64,000 nucleotides of DNA from Tenacibaculum tangerinum (GCF_029853675.1 NZ_CP122539.1:1357001-1421000); one strand, 5' to 3'. Shown: positions 8,833 through 19,094, numbered from the stretch's first letter. The notes: generated from the letters alone by a model not told the origin. Numbers and translations are program-made.

Positions 8833-10161
8833 ATGTTTAATAATTTAAGCGAAAAGTTAGATAAGGCGTTACATACGCTGAAAGGACACGGAAAAATTAC
8901 TGAAGTTAACGTTGCGGAAACCTTGAAAGAAGTCCGCAGAGCTTTGCTAGATGCCGATGTTAACTTTAAAATTGCAAAAGAGTTTACCAAATCTGTTAAA
9001 GAGAAGGCTTTAGGACAAGACGTATTAACGACGTTAAACCCTGGGCAGCTAATGGTAAAATTGGTTAAAGATGAATTAACCGAATTAATGGGCGGAGATA
9101 CAGTAGGTATTAACCTAGGCGGTTCTCCAACTGTAATTTTAATGTCGGGTTTACAAGGGTCGGGTAAAACCACTTTTTCTGGTAAACTGGCGAACTACCT
9201 TAAAACCAAGAAAACAAAACAAGTATTGTTGGTAGGATGTGATGTATACCGTCCTGCGGCAATCAACCAGTTGCGTGTTGTTGGAGAACAAATTGGGGTT
9301 GAGGTATATGCCGAAGAAGGCAATCAAAACCCTGTAGAAATTTCTCAAAATGCGATTAAGCATGCCAAAGCAAACGGTAAAAATGTGGTGATTATCGATA
9401 CCGCAGGTCGTTTGGCGGTGGATGAAGAAATGATGACCGAAATTGCCAACATTCACAAAGCTGTGAATCCGCAAGAAACCTTGTTTGTGGTAGACTCTAT
9501 GACAGGACAAGATGCGGTGAATACTGCCAAGGCTTTTAACGATATCTTGAATTTTGACGGAGTCGTGTTAACCAAATTAGATGGTGATACACGAGGGGGT
9601 GCTGCATTATCGATTAAATCGGTAGTAGACAAGCCTATCAAATTTATTGGTACGGGTGAGAAAATGGATGCCATCGATGTATTCCATCCAGACCGTATGG
9701 CAGATCGTATTTTAGGAATGGGAGACGTGATTTCGTTAGTAGAGCGTGCCCAAGAGCAATACGACGAAGAAGAGGCTAGAAAACTACAAAAGAAGATTGC
9801 CAAAAATCAGTTTGGTTTTGATGATTTCTTGAATCAAATCAATCAAATCAAAAAGATGGGGAGCATGAAAGACTTGGTAGGAATGATTCCAGGAGCTGGT
9901 AAGGCTTTAAAAGATGTAGATATTGACGACGATGCTTTTAAAGGTATTGAAGCCATTATACATTCGATGACTCCTGAAGAAAGAACAACACCTGCTGTGA
10001 TTAATGCAAGTCGTAAAAAACGAATCGCCAAAGGTTCGGGGACTTCGGTGCAAGAAGTCAACCAATTAATGAAGCAATTCGACCAAATGAGCAAAATGAT
10101 GAAGATGATGCAAGGCGGTGGCGGAAGAAAAATGATGCAAATGATGAAAGGCATGAGATAA
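8833..10161 (+). CDS. ffh: Signal recognition particle protein Ffh (SRP54)
   Basis: 442 residues, typical length. The N domain is followed by the GTPase domain with G1 GLQGSGKTT (near residue 106), G3 DTAGR, G4 TKLDGDTRGG, and the C-terminal methionine-rich M domain ending KMMKMMQGGGGRKMMQMMKGM, which binds signal sequences and 4.5S RNA. It targets nascent membrane proteins to the translocon via FtsY. The gene is intact, monocistronic and preceded by a recognisable promoter. Confidence 0.98.
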   Translation: MFNNLSEKLDKALHTLKGHGKITEVNVAETLKEVRRALLDADVNFKIAKEFTKSVKEKALGQDVLTTLNPGQLMVKLVKDELTELMGGDTVGINLGGSPTVILMSGLQGSGKTTFSGKLANYLKTKKTKQVLLVGCDVYRPAAINQLRVVGEQIGVEVYAEEGNQNPVEISQNAIKHAKANGKNVVIIDTAGRLAVDEEMMTEIANIHKAVNPQETLFVVDSMTGQDAVNTAKAFNDILNFDGVVLTKLDGDTRGGAALSIKSVVDKPIKFIGTGEKMDAIDVFHPDRMADRILGMGDVISLVERAQEQYDEEEARKLQKKIAKNQFGFDDFLNQINQIKKMGSMKDLVGMIPGAGKALKDVDIDDDAFKGIEAIIHSMTPEERTTPAVINASRKKRIAKGSGTSVQEVNQLMKQFDQMSKMMKMMQGGGGRKMMQMMKGMR

Positions 10162-10166
10162 TATAG

Positions 10167-10197
10167 AAAAGATGGGTGTTTTGCCTGTCTTTTTTTG
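10167..10197 (+). terminator. Possible weak terminator after ffh
   Basis: An imperfect hairpin (AAGATGGG, loop, CCTGTCTT with one bulge or mismatch) is followed by TTTTTTG. It begins six bases after the ffh stop. Confidence 0.45.
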
Positions 10198-10265
10198 TTT
10201 TGTTTACACCGATAAAGTAAACAGTATTCAGTAAGTTGTATTTATGAGTTTGAGAACTGTATGGG

Positions 10266-10620
10266 CATAAAAAAAGAAGTTGAGTTCGCCATGGAAATTT
10301 TTCACTCAAGCAGGTTCAGTATGTTTGCCAATCGCAGAGGCTTTCAGAAAGAGACAATACCCAAACCATTTTAAAAGTAAACTCTCTGACGCAGATAAAA
10401 ACGCTGAAACACCATTTTGGTTAACATTTGCTTTAGCATGCAACTATATTGATTTTGAAAAGAAAAAAGACTAGAATACAAAAGCGAATACGTTGGGAAA
10501 TTAATCAAGTACATGATGAACAATCCTGATAGATTTGGAATATTACAAACAATTACAACACCAAATACTGTGTACTGTGCAATGAGGACGACTGTGTACT
10601 GTACTCTGTATACTGAAAAT
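10266..10620 (+). pseudogene. Decayed four-helix-bundle (S23-type) protein gene
   Basis: From about 10290 one frame reads GSVCLPIAEAFRKRQYPNHFKSKLSDADKNAETPFWLTFALACNYI, split here as GSVCLPIAEAFRKR and KLSDADKNAET...FWLTFALACNYI. This matches the SVCANIAEAWRKR and KLSDAxxEAxET...WLxFAL core of Bacteroidota four-helix-bundle proteins related to 23S rRNA intervening-sequence proteins. A TAG at 10472 stops it, while a different frame continues with EYVGKLIKYMMNNPDRFG, the family's C-terminal helix. The N-terminal helix is not recognisable. The 3' end runs into a TGTACTGT-rich tract (10565-10615). A dead gene between ffh and folD. Confidence 0.7.
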
Positions 10621-10631
10621 TTGACACGATT

Positions 10632-11516
10632 ATGATTTTACTAGACGGCAAAAAAACATCAGCAGATATTAAAGAAGAAATTGCTTTAGAAGTAGCAGCA
10701 TTGAAAGCAAACGATAAAAAGGTACCACATTTGGCAGCTGTTATTGTGGGTAGCGACGGTGCCAGTTTAACTTATGTAAATGCCAAAGTAAAAGCCTGCG
10801 AACGTGTAGGGTTTGAATCTACCTTAATTCGCCTTCCAGAAGACACTACCGAAGAAGAATTGTTAAATGAAATTGCCATCTTGAATGTTGATAATGATAT
10901 AGACGGATTTATCGTACAATTACCCCTACCCGACCATATTGACGAACAAAAGGTACTCATGGCAGTTGATCCCGATAAAGACGTCGATGGTTTTCACCCG
11001 ATGAATGTGGGAAAAATGACGTTGAACTTGCCTACATTTATCTCTGCCACTCCTTTTGGTATTTTAGAATTGTTAGAACGCTATAAGGTTGAAACTTCGG
11101 GCAAAAATGTAGTGATTATTGGTCGTAGCCATATTGTAGGAAGTCCGATGAGCATTTTACTATCACAAAAAAGAAAGGTAGGAAATGCCACCGTTACCTT
11201 AACCCATAGCAGAACCAAAAACCTACAAGAGGTTACCAAAAAAGCCGATATTATCGTTGCTGCCATTGGTATTCCTGAGTTTTTAAAAGCCGATATGGTA
11301 AAAGACGACGTAGTGGTTATTGATGTAGGAATTACCAGAGTTGCCGATGCTTCTAGAAAAAACGGTTTTCGATTGGTAGGAGACGTTGCTTTTAACGAGG
11401 TAGCCGCAAAGGCATCGCACATTACCCCTGTACCGGGCGGTGTGGGGCCTATGACCATTGCCATGCTCTTAAAAAACACCTTATTGGCTTGTGAGCGTAG
11501 AGAAGAAGGGTGTTAA
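10632..11516 (+). CDS. folD: Bifunctional methylenetetrahydrofolate dehydrogenase / methenyltetrahydrofolate cyclohydrolase
   Basis: 294 residues, the usual FolD length. Signatures: the substrate-site [15 protein letters not shown] with the catalytic Lys, [14 protein letters not shown], the Rossmann stretch [18 protein letters not shown] and the closing [18 protein letters not shown]. It interconverts 5,10-methylene-, methenyl- and 10-formyl-THF for purine and formyl-Met-tRNA synthesis. A terminator follows. Confidence 0.97.
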   Translation: MILLDGKKTSADIKEEIALEVAALKANDKKVPHLAAVIVGSDGASLTYVNAKVKACERVGFESTLIRLPEDTTEEELLNEIAILNVDNDIDGFIVQLPLPDHIDEQKVLMAVDPDKDVDGFHPMNVGKMTLNLPTFISATPFGILELLERYKVETSGKNVVIIGRSHIVGSPMSILLSQKRKVGNATVTLTHSRTKNLQEVTKKADIIVAAIGIPEFLKADMVKDDVVVIDVGITRVADASRKNGFRLVGDVAFNEVAAKASHITPVPGGVGPMTIAMLLKNTLLACERREEGC

Positions 11517-11548
11517 TACAATACACGTAACATATACTATATAAAAGG

Positions 11549-11571
11549 CTGCTCTTAGGGGCAGTTTTTTT
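11549..11571 (+). terminator. Terminator after folD
   Basis: A six-bp stem (CTGCTC / GGGCAG with one G-U), tetraloop TTAG and seven T residues, 33 bases after the folD stop. The stretch from here to 11866 is AT-rich with no other recognisable element; it presumably holds the promoter of the restriction operon. Confidence 0.75.
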
Positions 11572-11866
11572 GTTCTGAATAATTTATATGTTCTGTTTAT
11601 ACTCTATTACGAGCCTTTTACCCATCTATTTAATTGTTGTTTTTTGTTATATTAGCTAGTTTTAAAAAAGTCGCATTTACAACGTATATCGGTTGAAAAA
11701 GAAGTAGATTAATTAAAACTAAACCACTGATAAAGAGTTATAATAGAACACACTCTTACATTCAAAATAAAAATAGTTAAGTTTAGAATACTTATACAAG
11801 ATTGTAAAAACCTTAAGTGTAAAAGCAAAAGAATAATTAATAAAATACAAAGATATTATCAAATAA

Positions 11867-13940
11867 ATGAAACTAACCGAAATATTAAGAGACAGTAATT
11901 ATAAGCTAACCCAGTTCACAACAGACCAAATTGAAACTTTAGAAAAAACTATTTTTTTAAAAGAAGTCCGTGGAAAAGAAGTGCCTTATGTTACTTGCTT
12001 GGTTAGAAGAAAAAGACATTCAATTAAAACCAGAAGAAGTAGTAAGACAATTGTATTTAATGGTTTTAAACGAGCAATATGGATATTCTTTTGATAGAAT
12101 GGAGATAGAATATGCTGTAAGTTTTGGGCGTGAAAAAAAACGTGCAGACATTGTTATTTTCGACAAACAAGATACGCGTTCAATCTACATAATGGTTGAA
12201 TTAAAGAAACCCAAACTTAAGGACGGAAAAGAACAACTAAAATCTTATTGTAACGCAACTGGAGCACCAATTGGGGTTTGGAGTAATGGAGATTCAATTT
12301 CGTTTTACCATAGAAAAGACCCAAATTATTTTGAAGATTTATCTGCTATTCCAACCGCAACCGAGAAATTATCAGACATTTTAACCGAGCGTTGGACGAT
12401 AGATGATTTGGTAAAGAAAGACAAACTAGTTACCGAGAAAAAATCATTGAAAGATTTGATTTTGGAAATGGAAGATGAGGTTTTGGCTAACGCTGGTGTA
12501 GATGTTTTTGAAGAATTGTTTAAACTTATTTTTACCAAGCTGTATGACGAAATGGAAAGTGGCAGAAACAAATCTCGTCATTTACGTTTTAGAAATTACG
12601 GAGATACTGAAACCGAACTAAAAGAAAAAGTACAGGAAATTTTTGAGAATGCTAAAAACAAATGGGAAGGCGTTTTTACACAGGAAAGCAAAATAATGCT
12701 TACACCTTCTCACCTATCAGTATGTGTTTCTTCTTTACAAGACGTAAAACTCTTCAATTCAAACCTAGATGTAGTAGATGAAGCTTTTGAATATTTAATT
12801 GGTAAAAGTAGTAAAGGTGAAAAAGGACAATATTTTACACCACGTTATGTAATTGATATGTGTGTAAAAATGATGAACCCACAAGTACATGAAACTGTTA
12901 TGGATACAGCAGCTGGTAGTTGTGGTTTCCCTGTACACTCTATATTCCATGTGTGGGAGCAAATTTTAAAAGAAAAAGGAATACCAAAAAGCCATTTGTT
13001 TACAGCAGAAGAAAAACCAGTAGAATGTACAGACTATGTACAAAATAATGTTTTTGCTATCGACTTTGACGAAAAAGCAGTTCGTGTGGCTCGTACCTTA
13101 AACCTAATTGCGGGTGATGGACAAACAAACGTTTTACACTTAAACACCTTAGATTACGAACGTTGGGATGAAAAAACCGAAGACGAGCAATGGCAAGATA
13201 CCTATTACGAAGGTTGGAAAAAACTAAGAAAGTTAAGAACTACCAAAAACAGCAATAGAGATTTTGACTTTGATGTTTTAATGGCAAACCCACCTTTTGC
13301 AGGTGATATTAAAGAAAGTAGAATTTTAGCAAAATACGAACTCGGTAAAAAACCAAACGGAAAATACCAAACCAAAGTTGGAAGAGATATTTTATTCATT
13401 GAGCGTAATTTAGACTTCTTGAAACCAGGCGGTAGAATGGCTGTGGTGTTACCACAAGGTAGATTTAACAATAGTAGTGATAAAGCTATACGCGATTATA
13501 TTGCCGAAAAATGTAGAATTTTAGCAGTTGTTGGTTTACACGGTAACGTATTTAAACCGCATACGGGTACTAAAACCTCTGTATTATTTGTGCAAAAATG
13601 GGACGATACATTGTGCCCTAAAAAAGAAGATTACCCAATCTTCTTTGCTACACAACAAGAACCTAGCAAAGACAATAGTGGCGAAAAGATTTTTGTAAAG
13701 AAAAAAGATTATCCGAATGCAAAAACGGTACACAAAGATGCAGATGATGATAGGGTTGCTGAACCCATAGACCATTACAACGAAACACCAGAAAATTTAG
13801 ACGAGTTTTTATTAGACACTCACGGACACTTAATTGTAAAACACGATTTATTTAACCACGACAATTTAACACAAGACGGAATTGCAGAAGCCTTTTTAGA
13901 ATTTGCTAAAAAAGAAAAACTGTCTTTTGTGGGAAAGTAA
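11867..13940 (+). pseudogene. BcgI-like nuclease-N6-adenine methyltransferase fusion (HSDR_N + HsdM), frameshifted
   Basis: The N-terminus MKLTEILRDSNYKLTQF...GKEVPYVTCLVR is read in one frame from the ATG at 11867. From about 12005-12025 homology continues one frame over (EEKDIQLKPEEVVRQLYLMVLNEQYGYS). The shift lies near a GAAGAAAAAGA run. Downstream the product is a HSDR_N nuclease domain with a PD-(D/E)xK-like core (RADIVIFD...MVELKKP), then an N6-adenine methylase with motif I DTAAGSCGFP and motif IV NPPF (MANPPFAGD). A GTG at 11970 could start a 656-residue product lacking the first 45 residues. No separate HsdR is nearby, so with the next gene this resembles BcgI-type RM/S systems. Whether the shift is real or a read error cannot be told here. 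Confidence 0.85.
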
Positions 13941-13972
13941 ATAGCCCTTTTAACGAAACTAGATATAATGAG

Positions 13973-15391
13973 TTGTTAGAAGGGCTTGAAATTAAGGAAG
14001 TGATGTTTGATAAAATAAATTCTACTGAACTTGTCAGATTAGAATCAGAATTTTATACAGCAAAATCATTTGATTTAATCAATCCATTTTCAGGGGAAGA
14101 GATTATTGATTTAGTTCAATATGGTACTTCAAAAGAATTGAATGAAGAAAATGACGGATATCCAATTCTTCGCTTAAATGAGTTTGATAGTTCATTCATT
14201 TCAAAACCGTCAAAGTATTGTGATATTATTGATGAAAAAACTTTTCAATCATTAAAACTATTGAAAAATGATGTTTTGATTTGTCGTACAAATGGTAATT
14301 TTAGATATGTAGGCAAAAGTGCATTAGTTCCAAAGGATTATGAATATGCTTATGCATCGTATCTTTTTAAAATTCGACCTAAAAATGAAATGATTAATTC
14401 TAGTACACTTGTTTCATTTCTAAATTCAAAATATGGGAGAATTGAAATTGAAAAATACTCAATGGCAAGTAATCAAGTTAACTTTAGTCCTGCGAAATTT
14501 AGACAATTACGAATACCTAGATTTAGCGAAGTCTTAAATAAATTTATAGAGAATTTAACGTACAATTCTTTTGAGAATTTGCAAAATTCTAAACAATGTT
14601 ATTCCCAAGCTGAAAATCTATTACTACAAGAAATAGGTTTAAAAGACTTCACACCAAGTAAAGAACCAGTAAACGTAAAAAGTTTTAAAGACAGTTTTGC
14701 TACAAGTGGCAGATTGGATGCAGAATATTATCAATTAAAATATGAACAAGTAGTCAATAAGGTTAAAGACAAATCTTATGACACTTTACAAAACCTAGTA
14801 GATATTAACAAGTCTATAGAGCCAGGTTCTAAAAATTATGCAGAATCGGGTTTACCGTTTATGAGAGTTGCCGATTTATCAAAAAATGGCTTGTCAGAAC
14901 CTCAAAAGTTTATTTCAGATTCATTTATTAAAGAAAATCGAGATAAAATAAGTGATTTAAAACCTAAAAAAGGAACAATTTTATTTTCAAAAGATGGTAG
15001 CGTTGGTATTGCTTATCATTTGAGACAAAATTATAACGGAATTACTTCTGGAGCAATTTTGCATTTAAACATAAAAGACGAAAAAAGAATATTGCCTGAA
15101 TATTTAACGCTGGCTTTAAATTCAAAAGTTGTACAAATGCAAGCGGAAAGAGATGCTGGAGGTTCTATCATTTTACATTGGAGAGTTGGAGAAATTGAAA
15201 ATGTTGTAGTTCCAATAATTGATTTTGATAAACAACAACAAATTGCCAACTTAATCGAAGAAAGTTTTGCTCTAAAAAAACAAAGTGAGTATTTATTAGA
15301 AGTAGCTAAAAAAGCAGTTGAAATTGCCATTGAGGAAAATGAAGAGGTTGCAATAGCATATATTAACAATCAATCTAATTCAAATGGCTAG
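13973..15391 (+). CDS. Type I/BcgI-like restriction specificity subunit (HsdS)
   Basis: About 470 residues with two target-recognition halves: residues ~15-235 (ILRLNEFDSSFISKPSKYCD..., NQVNFSPAKFRQLRIPRF) and ~240-460 (LPFMRVADLSKNGL..., SIILHWRVGEIENVVVP), each ending in a helical dimerisation segment. It would set the DNA sequence recognised by the upstream nuclease-methylase. The frame is open upstream from 13910, overlapping the end of the upstream gene, but has no ATG there. Candidate starts are TTG 13973, GTG 14000 and ATG 14003, the last preceded by AAGGAAG. The C-terminus overlaps the next start by eight bases, so the three genes form an operon. Confidence 0.88.
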   Translation: MLEGLEIKEVMFDKINSTELVRLESEFYTAKSFDLINPFSGEEIIDLVQYGTSKELNEENDGYPILRLNEFDSSFISKPSKYCDIIDEKTFQSLKLLKNDVLICRTNGNFRYVGKSALVPKDYEYAYASYLFKIRPKNEMINSSTLVSFLNSKYGRIEIEKYSMASNQVNFSPAKFRQLRIPRFSEVLNKFIENLTYNSFENLQNSKQCYSQAENLLLQEIGLKDFTPSKEPVNVKSFKDSFATSGRLDAEYYQLKYEQVVNKVKDKSYDTLQNLVDINKSIEPGSKNYAESGLPFMRVADLSKNGLSEPQKFISDSFIKENRDKISDLKPKKGTILFSKDGSVGIAYHLRQNYNGITSGAILHLNIKDEKRILPEYLTLALNSKVVQMQAERDAGGSIILHWRVGEIENVVVPIIDFDKQQQIANLIEESFALKKQSEYLLEVAKKAVEIAIEENEEVAIAYINNQSNSNG

Positions 15392-16210
15392 TACAGAAAA
15401 TATAAGAATGTGGATTGAACAATCTGATATTGATTATATAGGTCATTTCATTAAAGCTTGGATTCCTTTTAATGCTTGGTATAATGATACTTTTTCAACT
15501 TTAACTTCTGACAGACAGAAAATATCTGCAATAAAATCTCAAAATAATACAGTTAGAAGAGGCATTAACTCATTAATGGAATCTAATTCACAACTAGGTC
15601 AAGAGTTTAAAAGTAACTTATCGGCTTTATACTATCAATTGCAACAAAACCAAATTGATGGTCGAGATGGAAGAATTTGGTTTGAAGATGCTCTAAAGGA
15701 AAAAAATAGTATTGATTTAATAGATAATAGAGAATTTGGTAGAGATAAGTATTATTTGAAACGCACAGACGGACAATTTCTTGGTCAGGTTTCTGAAATG
15801 AAGATAATCGTAAAGAAAAATCAGATAACTCTAATATATTTGTTTATACACATACTGAATACGACATAACTCATTTACAATCATTTCCCGATTATCAGAG
15901 TTTAAGCCACACAAAAAAGGAACAAATTAGAATAATGTTTCAAGAACTTAAACCAATACAAGTTGAAACATTACTTGAAACAAACAAAAACGAAACACCA
16001 ATTAATTATTACCAATGTGATTCTTATGTTTTGAGAAGAGACACAACAAACAGTTGTTATGCAATCTATGTTGTTAAAGCATTAATCGAGATTTTGTATC
16101 AATTAAGAAATGTATTATTTCACGGAGAATTGGTACCGAATAAAGGAGCTCAAAACGTATATAAAGAAGCTTACCTAATATTGAAAATGATTTTAGATAA
16201 AATAAGGTAA
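15384..16210 (+). pseudogene. HEPN-like protein of the restriction operon, frameshifted
   Basis: The first part is read from the ATG at 15384 (MASTENIRMWIEQSDIDYIG..., with KAWIPFNAWY near residue 24). Near 15797-15805 the sense continues in another frame (NEDNRKEKSDNSNIFVYTHTEYDITHLQSF...) to the stop at 16208-16210. The shift fits loss of one A in GAAATGAA. Restored length is about 275 residues. The C-terminal helix contains RNVLFHGELVP, an R-x4-H arrangement as in HEPN ribonuclease or toxin-like domains. It overlaps the end of hsdS and is co-oriented, so it probably belongs to the same defence unit. Function is inferred from motif and position only. Confidence 0.65.
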
Positions 16211-16263
16211 ACGAACAGAAATCAAAGCGCATTTAAAGTTCACTTTCTGTTTTATAACTAAAA

Positions 16264-16300
16264 AACAACAAGCTTTTCGCATGATGAATGGCTTGTTGTT
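16264..16300 (+). terminator. Perfect inverted repeat after the restriction operon
   Basis: AACAACAAGC (16264-16273) and its exact complement GCTTGTTGTT (16291-16300) enclose a 17-base loop. There is no T-tract, so it may be a 3'-end stabilising hairpin rather than a classical terminator. Confidence 0.45.
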
Positions 16301-16520
16301 GACAACCTTTCGATAACAGCAAACACTACTTCCCTCTCCTAACACGCAACTTCTCTACCTCTTCAATAGTAAGCTCTGTTTTTTGCCTATCAGCTTATTC
16401 TCAAGACTTCTTTCTTTCAAAATCTTAACTATTTTTTCATCCTTTCACAATTTCTAAGCCCCAACGATTAACGGTATTACTAAATTTATACATTTTAACT
16501 ATTGGCAACACCCAAAAATG

Positions 16521-16652
16521 AATCGGGTTAACGACCCGAGCCTAATCGGGTCAGCAACCCGAGCCTAATCGGGTCAACGACCCGAGCCTAGTCGGGTCGA
16601 CACTCCAAGCCTAATCATAACGACAACCCGAGCCTACTCGGGTCGACACTCC
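16521..16652. repeat. 23-bp palindromic GC-rich tandem repeat (about 5.7 units)
   Basis: Five units of 23 bases start at 16521, 16544, 16567, 16590 and 16613, with a partial unit to 16652. The consensus core CGGGTCAACGACCCG is itself an inverted repeat. The GC content is far above the surroundings. It lies immediately beyond the terminator of the HU-DUF4469 gene; the preceding stretch (16301-16520) shows no gene. Confidence 0.9.
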
Positions 16653-16657
16653 ATAAA

Positions 16658-16689
16658 AAAAGCTCATAGATACTACCCTATGAGCTTTT
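16658..16689 (-). terminator. Terminator of the HU-DUF4469 gene
   Basis: A 12-bp perfect stem (AAAAGCTCATAG / CTATGAGCTTTT) with an eight-base loop. Flanking A and T runs let it work in both directions. Confidence 0.85.
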
Positions 16690-16709
16690 ATTTAGGCACT
16701 TAGCATACC

Positions 16710-17414
16710 TTACGAAACAGCGGTAACTGTAAATGATGATTCTGAGATACGTACTTCTTTTAAATACACCCCTGCTGTATACGTTGCCTGTGTTTTAATT
16801 CTAATTTTATAAGCACCTGCTGCTAAGCTAGGCGCCTGCCCTATCAGTTTTTTATAACCATTCTGAGCTAAGTATTGCACCTTGGTTTCGGTACCGTCTG
16901 CTGCAACAAAATACAAGCCTATTTCTTCTTTGTCGCCTTCTATCTTTAATCGAAGTCCGTTTAGCTCAAACAATCCGTTAGAAGTAATAGTCGTATTGGT
17001 TGTTTGGCTTGTAATATCTTTACAGTTGTTAATTACAGTACTGGTAATAGGCGCTGTTATTTTTTGTAACGGAATATCTTCTTTAATCTCATTAATTAAT
17101 TTTCCGCTGTTTAAATTTACGTGTAGCTTGTGAATATCAGGATTAAGACTATCTTCTTCAGTTTGAAAAACTCCTGTAATAGAATAGCTTATGTTTACGA
17201 TAGGCAAGTTGATGTTATCACCCTCTTCTATAGATTCTATAATCTCTTCATAAAACGAATTCAATACTGCTACAATATCGGTTTTACTCACTAAGTTTCG
17301 TTTTCGTAGCATTTTCTCAATCAATTCTTCCTGATTAATCGTACGCTCGGTTAATATGCGTGCCGAATAATTGCTTTCTTCTGTTAACATGTTTTCTGTT
17401 AAATAATACTTCAT
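16710..17414 (-). CDS. HU-like DNA-binding protein with C-terminal DUF4469 domain
   Basis: 234 residues. The first ~115 residues resemble the HU/IHF-like DNA-binding domain found in Bacteroidota (TINQEELIEKMLRKRNLVSKTDIVAVLNSF..., NLPIVNISYSITGVF). The last ~100 residues match the Ig-like DUF4469 domain (NGLRLKIEGDKEEIGLYFVAADG..., GAYKIRIKTQATYTAG). Such proteins are probably nucleoid-associated; the role of DUF4469 is unknown. It is a single gene with a strong terminator, adjacent to a GC-rich palindromic repeat array. Confidence 0.8.
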   Translation of the reverse strand: MKYYLTENMLTEESNYSARILTERTINQEELIEKMLRKRNLVSKTDIVAVLNSFYEEIIESIEEGDNINLPIVNISYSITGVFQTEEDSLNPDIHKLHVNLNSGKLINEIKEDIPLQKITAPITSTVINNCKDITSQTTNTTITSNGLFELNGLRLKIEGDKEEIGLYFVAADGTETKVQYLAQNGYKKLIGQAPSLAAGAYKIRIKTQATYTAGVYLKEVRISESSFTVTAVS

Positions 17415-18101
17415 AATATCAATTTTTAAATTAAATTACTTTTTCAATAACGTTTACTGGTAGCCCCTATTCAAACATAAAGAGATACAACGCTGTGAGC
17501 CCTGTATAAGCAAACTGATGCTAATTTTAAAAAAAAGGATATGAATGCAGTATTGAGAAATAATAGCGTAGTAGCAATTTACTTTTTACCTTCCTTTTTC
17601 TTATAGCGAGACTAAAATACTGTTTTTTTTAACTGCTTCGCGTTTTTTGAGAATATTTTAACGTTTGTTATTATGAGTTTTTAGTGATGAGTTTTTAGTG
17701 GTGAGTTTGGTGTTATACGATTTATGGCTTCTTATTTCGCATTTAGACCCATTGTTTACCATTGACATTTTTCTTAACAACTTAGATTTCACATAGAACA
17801 CTCTTTTCTAAGCTATTTTCTTTTTCTATTGATGTTAACCCTTCGGCTACGCTCAGGATAAAACAAGACAAAAAATCTAGTGTTAACCTGCCTCCACCCA
17901 AAATAATTATCCTCGTACCTAAATTAACGTGAGTTCGAGATACAACATCAAATTTAATTTACTAAAAATCAAAATATTGTCATGTCGATAGAACGAAGTA
18001 TGAGTAATGAGACATCTCAATAACATGAATTACTCATCGTATTGAGATAATAAGGTTTTATAGTTTACCTTAACTAATGTTAGAACAGTACTCCTCTTAC
18101 C
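17415..18101. other. Non-coding stretch
   Basis: No gene recognised. It contains a short direct repeat of TGAGTTTTTAGTG units (about 17671-17712) and, at 17924-18049, a truncated copy of the MITE-like repeat described separately. The rest is AT-rich with no clear structure. Confidence 0.6.
17924..18049 (-). repeat. MITE-like repeat, copy 1 (one end missing)
   Basis: It begins with the terminal sequence AACGTGAGTTCGAGATAC and continues with CATGTCGATAGAACGAAG...GACATCTCAATAACATGA. This matches the reverse complement of the copy at 28372-28582. The second terminal inverted repeat is not found, so this copy is truncated. Confidence 0.7.
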
Positions 18102-18809
18102 CTAAAAATACTCGCTAATCTCTGTATTTGTTGCCAATTCTACCGCATCTTTGTTTTGTTGAAATAAGCGTGCGGTGTGGTTGCCTCGTAACACAATGGA
18201 AGCTCCATTCACTTCAAGCCAACTACCTTCACGCAGCCCTAATACGGGAGTTTCATTAAACACATGGTATTCTTTAATACGTGTTTCTCGGGTTTCGCCC
18301 ATGTGGGTAGAGTCTGGATTCGGATCTAAATAATGCGCATTGATATTAAACGGAATAAACCCTAAGGTTGTAAAACTCGGCGGATATACGATAGGCATAT
18401 CGTTGGTATTCATCATGGTTACCCCACAAATATTACTTCCTGCACTGGTACCCATATACGGCGTTCCGCTTTCTACTGCTGTTGTTAAAGCTGAAAGGAT
18501 CTCGTTTTTATACAACTGATGCACCAATTCAAAGGTATTTCCGCCTCCTGTAAAAATAGCTTCAGCTTGCGCAATGGCTTCTTTCGGATTCTTATACTCA
18601 TGAATTCCAATCACTTTTTTATCGATGGTTGCAAAAGCTTCACGAGCTATGGCAGTATACTCATCATAGGTTTTTCCGCTTGGTCGTGCATACGGAATAA
18701 ATAAGATGGTACCCGCTTCTTTAAAAAAATCAGCTAAGGTTGGTAAAATATAGACTAAGTATTCGCTACCATGAACGGTGGATGTGCTTGCTATGAGTAG
18801 TTTTTTCAT
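18102..18809 (-). CDS. pepE: Dipeptidase E (peptidase family S51)
   Basis: 235 residues. The nucleophile Ser is in GTSAGSNICG (near residue 120), after the GGGNTFELVHQLYK motif; the His region is INAHYLDPNPDSTHMGETR. This is the S51 Ser-His-Glu/Asp peptidase that cleaves N-terminal Asp-X dipeptides. Cytoplasmic, single gene. Confidence 0.93.
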   Translation of the reverse strand: MKKLLIASTSTVHGSEYLVYILPTLADFFKEAGTILFIPYARPSGKTYDEYTAIAREAFATIDKKVIGIHEYKNPKEAIAQAEAIFTGGGNTFELVHQLYKNEILSALTTAVESGTPYMGTSAGSNICGVTMMNTNDMPIVYPPSFTTLGFIPFNINAHYLDPNPDSTHMGETRETRIKEYHVFNETPVLGLREGSWLEVNGASIVLRGNHTARLFQQNKDAVELATNTEISEYF

Positions 18810-18860
18810 GTATTTAAAATTTGTTGCCTCTTGATTGTTTGTTCGTATTATGTACTGTAA

Positions 18861-19094
18861 AACGTGGGTTTGAGATACTGTAGTTTTAAACTTTAAGGTT
18901 TGTAGCCTAAAACTAATTTAAAAACATCGTTGCGAACAAAGTTAGAAACCGCTGCGGTTCAGCAGAGCTACATCTCATGTACATAAGTAAGGCTTATTAT
19001 TGAGGTGTATCATTTCTCATACTTCACTCCTTCGACAGGACGTACTACTGATTTTTATCTAACTCTAGCAGATGTTTTATCTTGAACTCACATT
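18861..19094 (+). repeat. MITE-like repeat, copy 2
   Basis: The left end AACGTGGGTTTGAGATAC and right end GATGTTTTATCTTGAACTCACATT (complement AATGTGAGTTCAAGATAAAACATC) are inverted copies of the same terminal sequence. The interior has ACATCTCATG...TTATTGAGGTGTATCATTTCTCAT, as in copy 3. About 234 bp, no coding capacity. Confidence 0.75.

Noticed and set aside
16521-16652. CRISPR array
   Set aside because: The units are contiguous 23-mers without unique spacers, and no cas genes are nearby.
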